DNA of 7,079 nucleotides, taken from Methanomicrobiales archaeon (GTDB lineage: Archaea > Halobacteriota > Methanomicrobia > Methanomicrobiales > Methanomicrobiaceae). The stretch's first letter is position 1; the number at the start of each line of letters is the position of its first letter. Both the position numbers and the translations under genes were made by a program. Shown here one piece after another: positions 1 to 5,961 of this stretch. Where the stretch lies: NCBI GenBank assembly GCA_012523385.1, contig JAAYIO010000154.1, positions 1 through 7,079 on the forward strand. Reading direction: 5' to 3'. The notes beneath the pieces were generated by a model. That model was not told the origin of the DNA. It saw only the letters and a list, made by a program, of their open reading frames with translations, and ran no database searches.

Positions 1-1
1 A

Positions 2-367
2 AACATTATTCTCGCAAATGATGATTTTGCGGTGATTCACCCCGATATGCCTGATCGCTTAGCGGAGGAGATCGCAGCATTCCTTGATGTTCCGGCCCTC
101 ATGATGCCAATAGGTGGGATACCTACCGTCGGAATGACGGCAGTTGCAACCACCCGTGGTATTCTTTTGCCTCCCCGAGCCTCCTATCAGGAGATCGAGA
201 CGATCGAAGAGTACACCGAATTACCTGTTGGCACAGGAACGGTAAACATGGGAACCAATCTCATCGGAACAGGCCTTATTGCGAACAATTTCGGCTATGT
301 AGCCGGAAGTGCAACAAGTGGATACGAACTTGGAAGAATTGAAGAAGTATTTGGATTTGTGGAGTGA
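2..367 (+). CDS. eif6: Translation initiation factor 6 (aIF6), 3' part
   Basis: This is the C-terminal 121 residues of archaeal IF6, open at the window's left edge; the reading frame runs back through base 2 with no stop. aIF6 binds the large ribosomal subunit and prevents premature joining with the small subunit; it is a cytosolic assembly and anti-association factor. The call rests on recognisable family segments: ILANDDFAVIHPDM near the left edge, PIGGIPTVGMTAVATTRGIL in the middle, and NMGTNLIGTGLIANNFGYVAG towards the end. The family is about 220 residues and built of five similar subdomains (pentein fold), so roughly the first 100 residues are missing and about two and a half subdomains remain. 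A GTG at base 32 is an internal valine, not the start. The stop is followed after 5 bases by the L18Ae gene, whose ribosome-binding site lies over the aIF6 stop. Confidence 0.95.
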   Translation, partial: NIILANDDFAVIHPDMPDRLAEEIAAFLDVPALMMPIGGIPTVGMTAVATTRGILLPPRASYQEIETIEEYTELPVGTGTVNMGTNLIGTGLIANNFGYVAGSATSGYELGRIEEVFGFVE

Positions 368-372
368 TGGTG

Positions 373-564
373 ATGACAGACCTAAATTTTGAACTTACCG
401 GCAGATACCGGGAACGCAATGTATGGAAACCATTTAGCAAAGTAATTGCGGCACCAAATGAGAGGATCGCTAAAGAGTGGGCTTTTGCAACCATCGGTAG
501 CAAACACCACCTTAAGAGAAACTACATTAACATTAAAACAATTACCCCGATAAATGGTGAATAA
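373..564 (+). CDS. rpl18a: 50S ribosomal protein L18Ae (LX, eL20)
   Basis: A 63-residue basic protein matching the short archaeal ribosomal protein LX (L18Ae, eL20), a large-subunit component. Recognisable features are the opening beta strand (NFELTGRYRER), the stretch around WKPFSKVIAAPNERIAKEWAF, and the H-x-LKRNYI-x-I segment close to the end. Placement directly after aIF6 and before prefoldin alpha is a common archaeal arrangement. Four in-frame starts are stacked here: GTG 364, ATG 367, GTG 370 and ATG 373. I chose ATG 373 because GGAGTGAT at 361-368, close to the ideal GGAGGTGAT, then sits at normal spacing; GTG 364 would overlap the aIF6 stop and lack a spaced ribosome-binding site. 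The C-terminal ITPINGE is short and the stop is 1 base from the preferred pfdA start. Family identity is strong for such a small protein. Confidence 0.9.
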   Translation: MTDLNFELTGRYRERNVWKPFSKVIAAPNERIAKEWAFATIGSKHHLKRNYINIKTITPINGE

Positions 565-565
565 T

Positions 566-1012
566 ATGGAGAATGGTAATGCCCGTGAACTTCAGATGCT
601 TGAACAGTATCTTGAACAGTTCACGCAGCAGGTTGAAGCATACTCCCGGCAACTTGAAATGCTCGAGAACAGACGGGTGGAGACTGCAACTGCAGTTGAA
701 ACTCTGAAGACTCTTGTAGACCAAAAAGAACCAACAGTACTTCTCCAGATTGGTGGCGGTGCAAGCCTGAGGGTGCATGTGCCTGATACCAACACCGTGC
801 TCTTAAACATCGGTGCAGATGTGATTGTTGAGCGGACGAATGCTGAAGTCGTGGATTATCTCGAAGAGCGCGTTACTGAGATGGAAGCGCTTGCCAAAAA
901 AATAGCTGAGTCCATCGGCCAAGTCCAGAAGCAGGCACACGAAGTTGCCAAAAGAATGGAATCGGCATATGCACAGGTTCAGGCCCAGATGGATCCAAGG
1001 ATTCAGGGCTGA
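566..1012 (+). CDS. pfdA: Prefoldin subunit alpha
   Basis: A 148-residue protein with the prefoldin alpha layout: an N-terminal coiled-coil helix (residues about 5-50, rich in Glu, Gln and Leu at heptad spacing), a central beta-hairpin block (about 56-92, containing LLQIGGGASLRVHVPD and VLLNIGADVIVER), and a C-terminal coiled-coil helix (about 93-140). Two alpha and four beta subunits form the jellyfish-shaped hexamer that holds unfolded proteins and passes them to the thermosome; the beta subunit is not in this window. An ATG at 554 is in frame and would add four residues while overlapping rpl18a by 11 bases. I prefer ATG 566 because GGTGA at 556-560 lies 5 bases upstream, matching the archaeal anti-Shine-Dalgarno, and the stop of rpl18a is then 1 base away. 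Length fits the family. Confidence 0.93.
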   Translation: MENGNARELQMLEQYLEQFTQQVEAYSRQLEMLENRRVETATAVETLKTLVDQKEPTVLLQIGGGASLRVHVPDTNTVLLNIGADVIVERTNAEVVDYLEERVTEMEALAKKIAESIGQVQKQAHEVAKRMESAYAQVQAQMDPRIQG

Positions 1013-1018
1013 TATGGC

Positions 1019-2128
1019 ATGTTTGATTCTCTGAAATCAAAGCTGAAAGGGGTCCGTGGGATATTTTCCCATGAGATTGAAAAATCTATTATTGAAGAGG
1101 TGTCAGGGGACAAAGAGATAGTATCTCCCGCCTCTAAAACAACCCCCGAAAAGATCTCAGTTGAAAAACAATCTTCGCATTCAACTGAGTCACCTCAACC
1201 AAAAGAATCTAAGATTCCTGCAAAAAGCGGGAATGAAAAAGTAGCCTTTTCTGCAAAAATTCGCTCCCTGATAAAAGATCAGGAGATTCATATCTCGGAG
1301 AAAAAAATTGAGGGGCCCCTTCAGGAACTTGAACTTATCCTGCTCGAGAATGATGTAGCACTGCGAACCGTTGATGCAATATCAGCACAGATGAAGAAAG
1401 AACTGACCGGAAGCACCAAAAAAATCGGTTCATCCATTGACAATCTCGTGATGCATGCCCTCAGGGATGCCCTCCTTGATGTATTGGGGGAGGGGTTCTC
1501 GCTCACCGCATACATTGAGAGCCATGAACGTCCGGTGAAAGTCCTTTTTACCGGTGTCAACGGTGCAGGGAAAACAACAACCATTGCAAAGGTTGCAGCC
1601 TATCTGAAAGCACAGGGCTACTCTGTCGTGATTGGTTCAGGAGATACCTTCAGAGCCGGTGCAAACGAACAGATGCAGACTCATGCTGACCGTGTCGGCG
1701 TCAAGGTTATCCGGCATCAGGAAGGGGGAGATCCGTCTGCGGTCCTCTTTGATGCAGTTCAGTATGCCAAGGCTCATGGAATCGATGTTGTCCTTGCAGA
1801 TACTGACGGAAGATTCCACAACCGTGCAAACCTGATGAAGCAGCTTGCAAAAATTCGCCGTGTATATAGTCCGGATATTTTCGCTTATGTCGATGAGGCT
1901 GTTGCCGGAAATGACGCTGTTATCCGGGCAGAAGAATTTAACACTGCGGTGGGAACAGACGTTGTTGTACTCACAAAAGCTGACATGGACACCCGCGGTG
2001 GTGCAGCAATCTCCATTGCGCACACCATCGGCCGTCCGATCATGTTCCTTGGAACAGGTCAGGAATATACCGACATCATTCCATTCGACCCGAAAACCGT
2101 GGTCAGCTACCTTCTCGGAGATGAATAA
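1019..2128 (+). CDS. ftsY: Signal recognition particle receptor FtsY
   Basis: FtsY is the membrane-associated GTPase that docks the SRP-ribosome complex by pairing with SRP54. The 369 residues show a short basic/amphipathic start (1-25, MFDSLKSKLKGVRG), a polar linker rich in Ser, Pro, Lys and Glu (about 31-75), the helical N domain (about 77-165) and the G domain (about 172-369). GTPase motifs: G1 GVNGAGKTTT 179-188, GDTFRAGA 208-215, G3 at 261-265, G4 TKAD 319-322 and the closing GTGQ 345-348 followed by PFDP. The EAVAGNDAV segment (293-301) is typical of archaeal FtsY. G3 reads DTDGR instead of the usual DTAGR, and AGDTFRAGAIEQL-like sequence reads SGDTFRAGANEQM. No transmembrane helix is seen. 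ATG 1019 lies 6 bases after the pfdA stop; an ATG at 1014 is out of frame. The SRP54 gene follows after 2 bases. Confidence 0.96.
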   Translation: MFDSLKSKLKGVRGIFSHEIEKSIIEEVSGDKEIVSPASKTTPEKISVEKQSSHSTESPQPKESKIPAKSGNEKVAFSAKIRSLIKDQEIHISEKKIEGPLQELELILLENDVALRTVDAISAQMKKELTGSTKKIGSSIDNLVMHALRDALLDVLGEGFSLTAYIESHERPVKVLFTGVNGAGKTTTIAKVAAYLKAQGYSVVIGSGDTFRAGANEQMQTHADRVGVKVIRHQEGGDPSAVLFDAVQYAKAHGIDVVLADTDGRFHNRANLMKQLAKIRRVYSPDIFAYVDEAVAGNDAVIRAEEFNTAVGTDVVVLTKADMDTRGGAAISIAHTIGRPIMFLGTGQEYTDIIPFDPKTVVSYLLGDE

Positions 2129-2130
2129 CA

Positions 2131-3450
2131 ATGTTAGACGGATTTGGTACAGGTCTCAAGGATGCGCTGAAGAAACTTGCAGGGAAAACGGTCATCGACA
2201 GAGCAGCAGTCGATGAACTGGTTCGTGATCTGCAACGGGTGCTCATCCAGTCAGATGTGAATGTCAAGCTCGTTATGGAGCTCACAAACACCATCAAAAA
2301 ACGTTCCCTTGATGAAGAACCTCCAAAGGGGAGAAGCGCACGCGAACATGTACTCAAGATCGTATATGAAGAGCTTGTTCACCTCATGGGAGATGAGGTC
2401 GAAGTAAAACTTGGACCTCAGACTATTCTGATGGCGGGTCTCCAGGGAAGCGGAAAAACAACAACAACAGGGAAACTCGCACGATTTTTCCAGAGAAAGG
2501 GACTTCGTGTGGGTGTTATCTGTGCTGACGTTTTCCGGCCGGGTGCCTTTGAACAACTCAGCACGCTTTGCCGAAAGGTCAATGTGCCCTGTTATGGGGA
2601 AACGGGTGTGACCGATGCCGTTGGTATTGTAACCCGCGGCATGAAGGAGCTTGCAGGCACCGAAGTGTTGATCATTGATACTCAGGGCAGACATGCACTT
2701 GAAGAGGTATTGATTGAGGAGATCATTGCCCTCAATACATTGTCCCGTGCAACGCATCGCTGGCTTGTCATTGACGCTGCACTGGGTCAGCAGGCACGGG
2801 AACAGGCAAAACGGTTCCACGAGGCAATAGGCATTGACGGTGTCATCATTACCAAAATGGATGGTACCGCAAAAGGTGGAGGTGCACTTTCTGCTGTGGC
2901 AGAGACCGGGTCAGGCATTGTATTCGTCGGTACCGGTGAAACAGTAGAGAACCTTGAACGGTTTGACCCCAACGGATTCATCTCCCGCCTGCTTGGGATG
3001 GGTGACCTCAAAGCACTCATCGAACGTGCAGAAGAGGCAATTTCTCCTGAGGATGTGGATGTCAATGCAATGCTCAAAGGGAAGTTTACCCTTCGTGACA
3101 TGTATAAACAGCTTGAGGCCCTGAAAAAAATGGGCCCGTTAAAACAGGTCATGAATATGCTTCCTCTGGGAAATGTTAGCCTTCCTCAGGATGCCTTTGA
3201 TGTCACAACGGTGAAGATGGATCGCTTTAAATATGTCATGGATTCGATGACAAACGAAGAACTTGACAATCCAGGTATTATAAGCGGCTCGCGGATCCAA
3301 CGGATATCGGTCGGTTCCGGGACTACCCCTGAAGACGTGCGTGAGTTAATCAAATATTACAAAACAATGCAACGAACCCTGAAGACCATGCGTGGGGGAC
3401 AGGGTAAGTTCAATATGCAGCGAATGATGAAGAAGTTCGGCGGGACGTGA
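2131..3450 (+). CDS. srp54: Signal recognition particle 54 kDa protein (SRP54/Ffh)
   Basis: The GTPase and signal-sequence-binding subunit of SRP, which with 7S RNA and SRP19 recognises hydrophobic nascent chains and pairs with FtsY. The 439 residues are a normal archaeal length: N domain 1-90, G domain about 95-298, M domain about 300-439. Motifs: G1 GLQGSGKTTT 103-112, ADVFRPGA 132-139, G3 183-187, G4 TKMDG 241-245 then TAKGGGA, GTGE 267-270, LLGMGD 287-292. The M domain carries the methionine-rich finger-loop region (about 334-350) and the SRP-RNA-binding helix-turn-helix with SGSRIQRISVGSG (385-397); the tail is basic and methionine-rich. G3 reads DTQGR rather than DTAGR. ATG 2131 has GGAGATGA at 2117-2124 inside the end of ftsY, so the two partner GTPases are probably translationally coupled. 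The stop overlaps an alternative GTG start of trmY. Confidence 0.97.
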   Translation: MLDGFGTGLKDALKKLAGKTVIDRAAVDELVRDLQRVLIQSDVNVKLVMELTNTIKKRSLDEEPPKGRSAREHVLKIVYEELVHLMGDEVEVKLGPQTILMAGLQGSGKTTTTGKLARFFQRKGLRVGVICADVFRPGAFEQLSTLCRKVNVPCYGETGVTDAVGIVTRGMKELAGTEVLIIDTQGRHALEEVLIEEIIALNTLSRATHRWLVIDAALGQQAREQAKRFHEAIGIDGVIITKMDGTAKGGGALSAVAETGSGIVFVGTGETVENLERFDPNGFISRLLGMGDLKALIERAEEAISPEDVDVNAMLKGKFTLRDMYKQLEALKKMGPLKQVMNMLPLGNVSLPQDAFDVTTVKMDRFKYVMDSMTNEELDNPGIISGSRIQRISVGSGTTPEDVRELIKYYKTMQRTLKTMRGGQGKFNMQRMMKKFGGT

Positions 3451-3455
3451 AGAGT

Positions 3456-4034
3456 ATGAAACAGTTTATCGTCATCGGCCATCTCGCCCAAACTGACGGA
3501 GGCTTTTCACTCAATGACATGCCGGGGGCAGCAGGAAGAATGGACGTCCTTTGCCGCTGTGTAAACTCTTCATTTTTCCTTTCCCATGACCTTAGACGGG
3601 ATGTGGAATGTTATCTGGTGTTATTGGGCGAACCTGACTCCCCGAAGACGGTTTTATTCAAAGGGGATGCGCTCAGGTACCTCAGTCCGGACGAGCGCAG
3701 TGCAGGAGCACTCATCAAAAAAGTTCTTGCGTTACCCTGTGATGAAGAGTTCCGTGAATCAACACCGGGGGTCTATGTCCGCAGGGGAGGGTTAACGGAG
3801 CTTCTCACAGAATGTAGTCCGGCAGTTCTTGATGAAACCGGTACAGATATTCGTGATATGCAAGAGCTTCCATCAGCCTATCTCCTCTCAGATCATCAGA
3901 ACTTTTCCGAAACTGAGAATGCAATCACCCAACATCTGCCGCGCATATCGGTTGGTCCGGCAATCCTTCACGCCGACCATACCATCACCGTGGTTCTTAA
4001 CGAAATGGACAGGAGGGAGAAATCATCGGAGTAA
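3456..4034 (+). CDS. trmY: tRNA (pseudouridine(54)-N1)-methyltransferase TrmY
   Basis: TrmY (former DUF358, COG1901) is a SPOUT-class enzyme that uses S-adenosylmethionine to methylate N1 of pseudouridine 54 in the T-loop of archaeal tRNAs, giving m1-pseudouridine. Evidence is the family's N-terminal pattern (FIVIGH, then FSLNDMPGAAGRMDVLCRCV at 17-36), RRDV and LVLLGEPDSPKT (54-65), LRYLSPDERS (73-82), the GVYVRRGG segment (105-112), and the C-terminal SPOUT knot region with AYLLSDHQNFSE (141-152) and ISVGPAILHADHTITVVLNEMDR (two pieces, 164-186). At 192 residues it has the normal length. The start could be GTG 3447, overlapping the srp54 stop as GTGA, or ATG 3456; I prefer ATG 3456 because GTGA at 3447-3450 then acts as a weak ribosome-binding site and the family begins close to the FVVIGH-like strand. 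Its substrate is made by Pus10, encoded next. Confidence 0.93.
   Translation: MKQFIVIGHLAQTDGGFSLNDMPGAAGRMDVLCRCVNSSFFLSHDLRRDVECYLVLLGEPDSPKTVLFKGDALRYLSPDERSAGALIKKVLALPCDEEFRESTPGVYVRRGGLTELLTECSPAVLDETGTDIRDMQELPSAYLLSDHQNFSETENAITQHLPRISVGPAILHADHTITVVLNEMDRREKSSE
4011..4018 (+). promoter_or_regulatory. Strong Shine-Dalgarno for pus10 inside trmY
   Basis: AGGAGGGA is one of the best anti-16S matches in the window. It lies within the last codons of trmY, 8 bases (counted from AGGAGG) before ATC 4025 and 5 before ATC 4022. It marks where pus10 translation should begin even though no ATG, GTG or TTG is present there in the pus10 frame. Confidence 0.7.
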
Positions 4035-5278
4035 TCGAAGAAACACGGGAAATACTTGCATATGGCATCATATGCAACCACTGCCTCGGAAGATTCTTTG
4101 GGAAGCGATCATTTGGACTTACCAATGAAGAACGAGGCCGTGCATTACGTACGGCACTGGCACTCGTTGATGACCAACCATACACAGAAGAGACGAGACC
4201 CTGCTGGATCTGTGGTAACATGTTTGATGGAACAGAGGCATGGGCGGAAAAAATTGAGCAGAAGGTCTCCGGCATTGAATTTAAAACGCTTTTAGTCGGC
4301 TGCCGTGTCCCTCCCATCATGGCAGAGAGCGAAGAGATGGTCTGGAGCGACCTTGGCCTTACATCGCCTGAAACCCTCAAGGCACAGTTCAACCGCGTAA
4401 TAGGCAAGGCCTTCTCTGCCAGAAGTGGTTCAGAAGTTGATTTCAAACGGCCCGATCTGGTTGCAGTCTGCAATCCGATGGATGGCAGTGTTGAAATTGA
4501 GATCAATCCCATCTATATCTATGGAAGATACCGGAAATACGATCGGGGCATTCCACAGACACGATGGCACTGCCGTGAATGTCGCGGCGAAGGTTGCGAA
4601 CGCTGTCACTTTACCGGCAAAATGTATGCAGATTCTGTTGAAGAACTCATCGGAAGGCCAACCGCGGAATGCTTTAACGCTGAAGACGTAATTCTCCATG
4701 GTGCGGGCAGAGAGGATATTGATGCCCGCATGATCGGTACCGGAAGGCCTTTTGTCATTGAAATCGTCCATCCGATGAAGCGTAGCATCTCCCTTCCCGC
4801 GCTCGAAGAAAGAATTAATGCAACCGCAGGTGGAAGGGTAACAGTTGTCTTAGATCATATCAGTGACCGCCGCGAGGTGGAAAGGATTAAATCGGGAAAA
4901 GCGCATAAGCAATACAGCATTCTGGTAGAAGTAGACGGCGATTTCTCAGACGATGACGTCAAATTATCCCTGTCTGTCTTAAAAGGAGCGTTAATATCGC
5001 AGCGCACCCCTCAGAGGGTAGCTCACCGAAGGGCTGACAAGGAACGAAAACGAAACGTCGTTGACATCTGTCTGAGAGGTGTAGAGGATGGTCAATACAG
5101 AATTGAAGTCCTCGGAGACGCCGGCCTTTATATCAAAGAGCTAATCTCAGGAGATGAAGGGAGAACAGTTCCGAGCCTCACTGAATGCATTGGGGCACCC
5201 GCAAAAGTAACAGCACTCGACGTTATTATGGTCGAAGGTGTTGTTCCTGAAAAGGAACACAAATTCCAGGAGGATTAG
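4025..5278 (+). CDS. pus10: tRNA pseudouridine synthase Pus10 (non-standard start)
   Basis: Archaeal Pus10 converts uridines 54 and 55 of tRNA to pseudouridine. Numbering from a tentative ATC start at 4025 (417 residues): paired cysteines CNHC 17-20 and CWIC 60-63, with LGRFFGKRSFGLTNEERGRA between them, form the N-terminal zinc site; a THUMP-like region follows (about 65-170); a second Cys cluster C-x2-C-x4-C-x2-C lies at 183-194, continuing into TGK; the catalytic motif GRED is at 228-231, with Asp231 matching the Asp of GRTD in other synthases; QRTPQRVAHRRAD is at 326-338 and GLYIKELISGDEGRT follows near 367-380. The frame is open from 4001 (stop TAA at 3998-4000) but contains no ATG, GTG or TTG before the first zinc cysteines; the first ATG, at 4220, would remove both N-terminal CxxC pairs. 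Initiation at ATC 4022 or 4025, after AGGAGGGA, or a sequence error are the options. The 5' end overlaps trmY. Confidence 0.9.
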   Translation: MGVIEETREILAYGIICNHCLGRFFGKRSFGLTNEERGRALRTALALVDDQPYTEETRPCWICGNMFDGTEAWAEKIEQKVSGIEFKTLLVGCRVPPIMAESEEMVWSDLGLTSPETLKAQFNRVIGKAFSARSGSEVDFKRPDLVAVCNPMDGSVEIEINPIYIYGRYRKYDRGIPQTRWHCRECRGEGCERCHFTGKMYADSVEELIGRPTAECFNAEDVILHGAGREDIDARMIGTGRPFVIEIVHPMKRSISLPALEERINATAGGRVTVVLDHISDRREVERIKSGKAHKQYSILVEVDGDFSDDDVKLSLSVLKGALISQRTPQRVAHRRADKERKRNVVDICLRGVEDGQYRIEVLGDAGLYIKELISGDEGRTVPSLTECIGAPAKVTALDVIMVEGVVPEKEHKFQED

Positions 5279-5283
5279 AAAAT

Positions 5284-5577
5284 ATGGCACATCACAATGG
5301 TCCACATAAAAAAACTCGCGATAAATTCAAGAAAGCACTTAGACGCCGCGGTATGGCACCGGTAACAACCATCATCCAGTCATTTGATGAAGGTACGAAG
5401 GTTCATATCGTTATTGATTCCAGTAGTCAGAAGGGTATGCCGCACAGACGTTTCCATGGAAAAACGGGAACTGTTGTCGGAAAACGTGGACGTGCATGGA
5501 TTCTTGAGGTACATGACGGAAATAAATTAAAAACTGTCATCTCAAAACCCCAACACCTAAAACCACAGAAACTATAA
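5284..5577 (+). CDS. rpl21e: 50S ribosomal protein L21e (eL21)
   Basis: A 97-residue very basic protein matching archaeal and eukaryotic L21e, a large-subunit protein. The family signature is clear: a basic N terminus with THKKTRDKF-like sequence (HKKTRDKFKKALRRRGM, 8-24), the SH3-like beta barrel starting at about residue 38, and the conserved GMPHRRFHGKTGTVVGKRGR (51-70), ending with ISKPQHLKPQ. Length is normal. ATG 5284 is preceded by AGGAGGAT at 5268-5275, which sits over the end of pus10, 10 bases upstream measured from GGAGG; the gap to pus10 is only 5 bases. L21e upstream of rpoF, DUF655 and ksgA is a recurrent archaeal gene order, which supports the neighbouring calls. Confidence 0.96.
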   Translation: MAHHNGPHKKTRDKFKKALRRRGMAPVTTIIQSFDEGTKVHIVIDSSSQKGMPHRRFHGKTGTVVGKRGRAWILEVHDGNKLKTVISKPQHLKPQKL

Positions 5578-5600
5578 TTTTCAAGAGGAACGGGATTGGC

Positions 5601-5951
5601 ATGAATGTTAAAGGAATAGTCGCTGAAGAGAGAATTACATTGGCGGAAGTAAAGGAAACGCTTCTCGCAGTAGAAGCATCCAGAGTTAAATCCGGCAGTG
5701 AACTTCCGTACGAACTCCGCAGGAGTATCGAACATGCCAACCAGTTAGCAAAAACAAGTCCAGATAATGCACGTGCACTTGTAGAGCTTCTGCTGAAACT
5801 TGAAAAAATTAAACCGGACATTGCATACCGCATTGTAAATCTGATGCCAAGAACCCGAGATGAACTCAGGTCTATCTATGCAAAAGAACGATTTACTCTC
5901 TCCGGTGAAGAACTCGATGAGATAATTGAACTGGTTATAACCCATTACTGA
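5601..5951 (+). CDS. rpoF: DNA-directed RNA polymerase subunit F (Rpo4)
   Basis: A 116-residue homologue of eukaryotic Rpb4. With subunit E (Rpo7, not in this window) it forms the RNA polymerase stalk that helps open-complex formation and binds emerging RNA. The sequence shows the expected mostly helical fold: an N-terminal segment that pairs with Rpo7 (about 1-30, with ERITLAEVKETL), a central helix rich in Ala and Leu (about 45-68), and an HRDC-like C-terminal part (about 69-114) with the characteristic IKPDIAYRIVNLMPRTRDELR. Length is typical. The start at ATG 5601 follows a 23-base gap, the longest in the window; the ribosome-binding site is weak (GAGG at 5585-5588 is 12 bases away, GGGAT at 5592-5596 is close), so this gene may depend on read-through from rpl21e. 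An ATG at 5605 is out of frame. Confidence 0.93.
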   Translation: MNVKGIVAEERITLAEVKETLLAVEASRVKSGSELPYELRRSIEHANQLAKTSPDNARALVELLLKLEKIKPDIAYRIVNLMPRTRDELRSIYAKERFTLSGEELDEIIELVITHY

Positions 5952-5961
5952 GGGGTACCCC
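5952..5961 (+). repeat. Perfect 10-base palindrome filling the rpoF-DUF655 gap
   Basis: GGGGTACCCC is its own reverse complement and occupies exactly the space between the rpoF stop and the DUF655 ATG. Its left half, with the preceding GA of the stop, provides a GAGGGG ribosome-binding site for DUF655. As RNA it could form at most a 3-base stem with a 4-base loop, so a structural role is doubtful. It may be chance. Confidence 0.5.

Noticed and set aside
1637..2131. Minus-strand open frame (164 codons) opposite ftsY
   Set aside because: Fully antisense to the conserved FtsY G domain, Cys- and Ser-rich in the way of shadow frames, with no motif.
1845..2216. Plus-strand 123-codon open frame overlapping the end of ftsY and start of srp54
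   Set aside because: Alternative frame of two strongly conserved genes; the translation shows no domain.
2251..2820. Long minus-strand open frame (189 codons) opposite srp54
   Set aside because: It lies wholly inside the well-supported srp54 gene, its translation has no recognisable family pattern and no ribosome-binding site stands out; it is a by-product of codon bias.
4056..4295. Plus-strand open frame with an ATG at 4056, a possible alternative start for the pus10 region
   Set aside because: It is in a different frame from Pus10 and encodes no Pus10-like residues; the CNHC and CWIC pairs are in the frame of 4025.
3997..4512. Minus-strand open frame (171 codons) across the trmY-pus10 junction
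   Set aside because: The opposite strand encodes conserved Pus10 zinc and THUMP-region sequence; the antisense product has Ser/Arg-rich, low-information composition.
5578..5600. Possible promoter for rpoF in the longest gap
   Set aside because: The 23 bases are too short to hold a TATA box and BRE at archaeal spacing with a leader, and no TATA-like element is evident there or just upstream; read-through from rpl21e is simpler.
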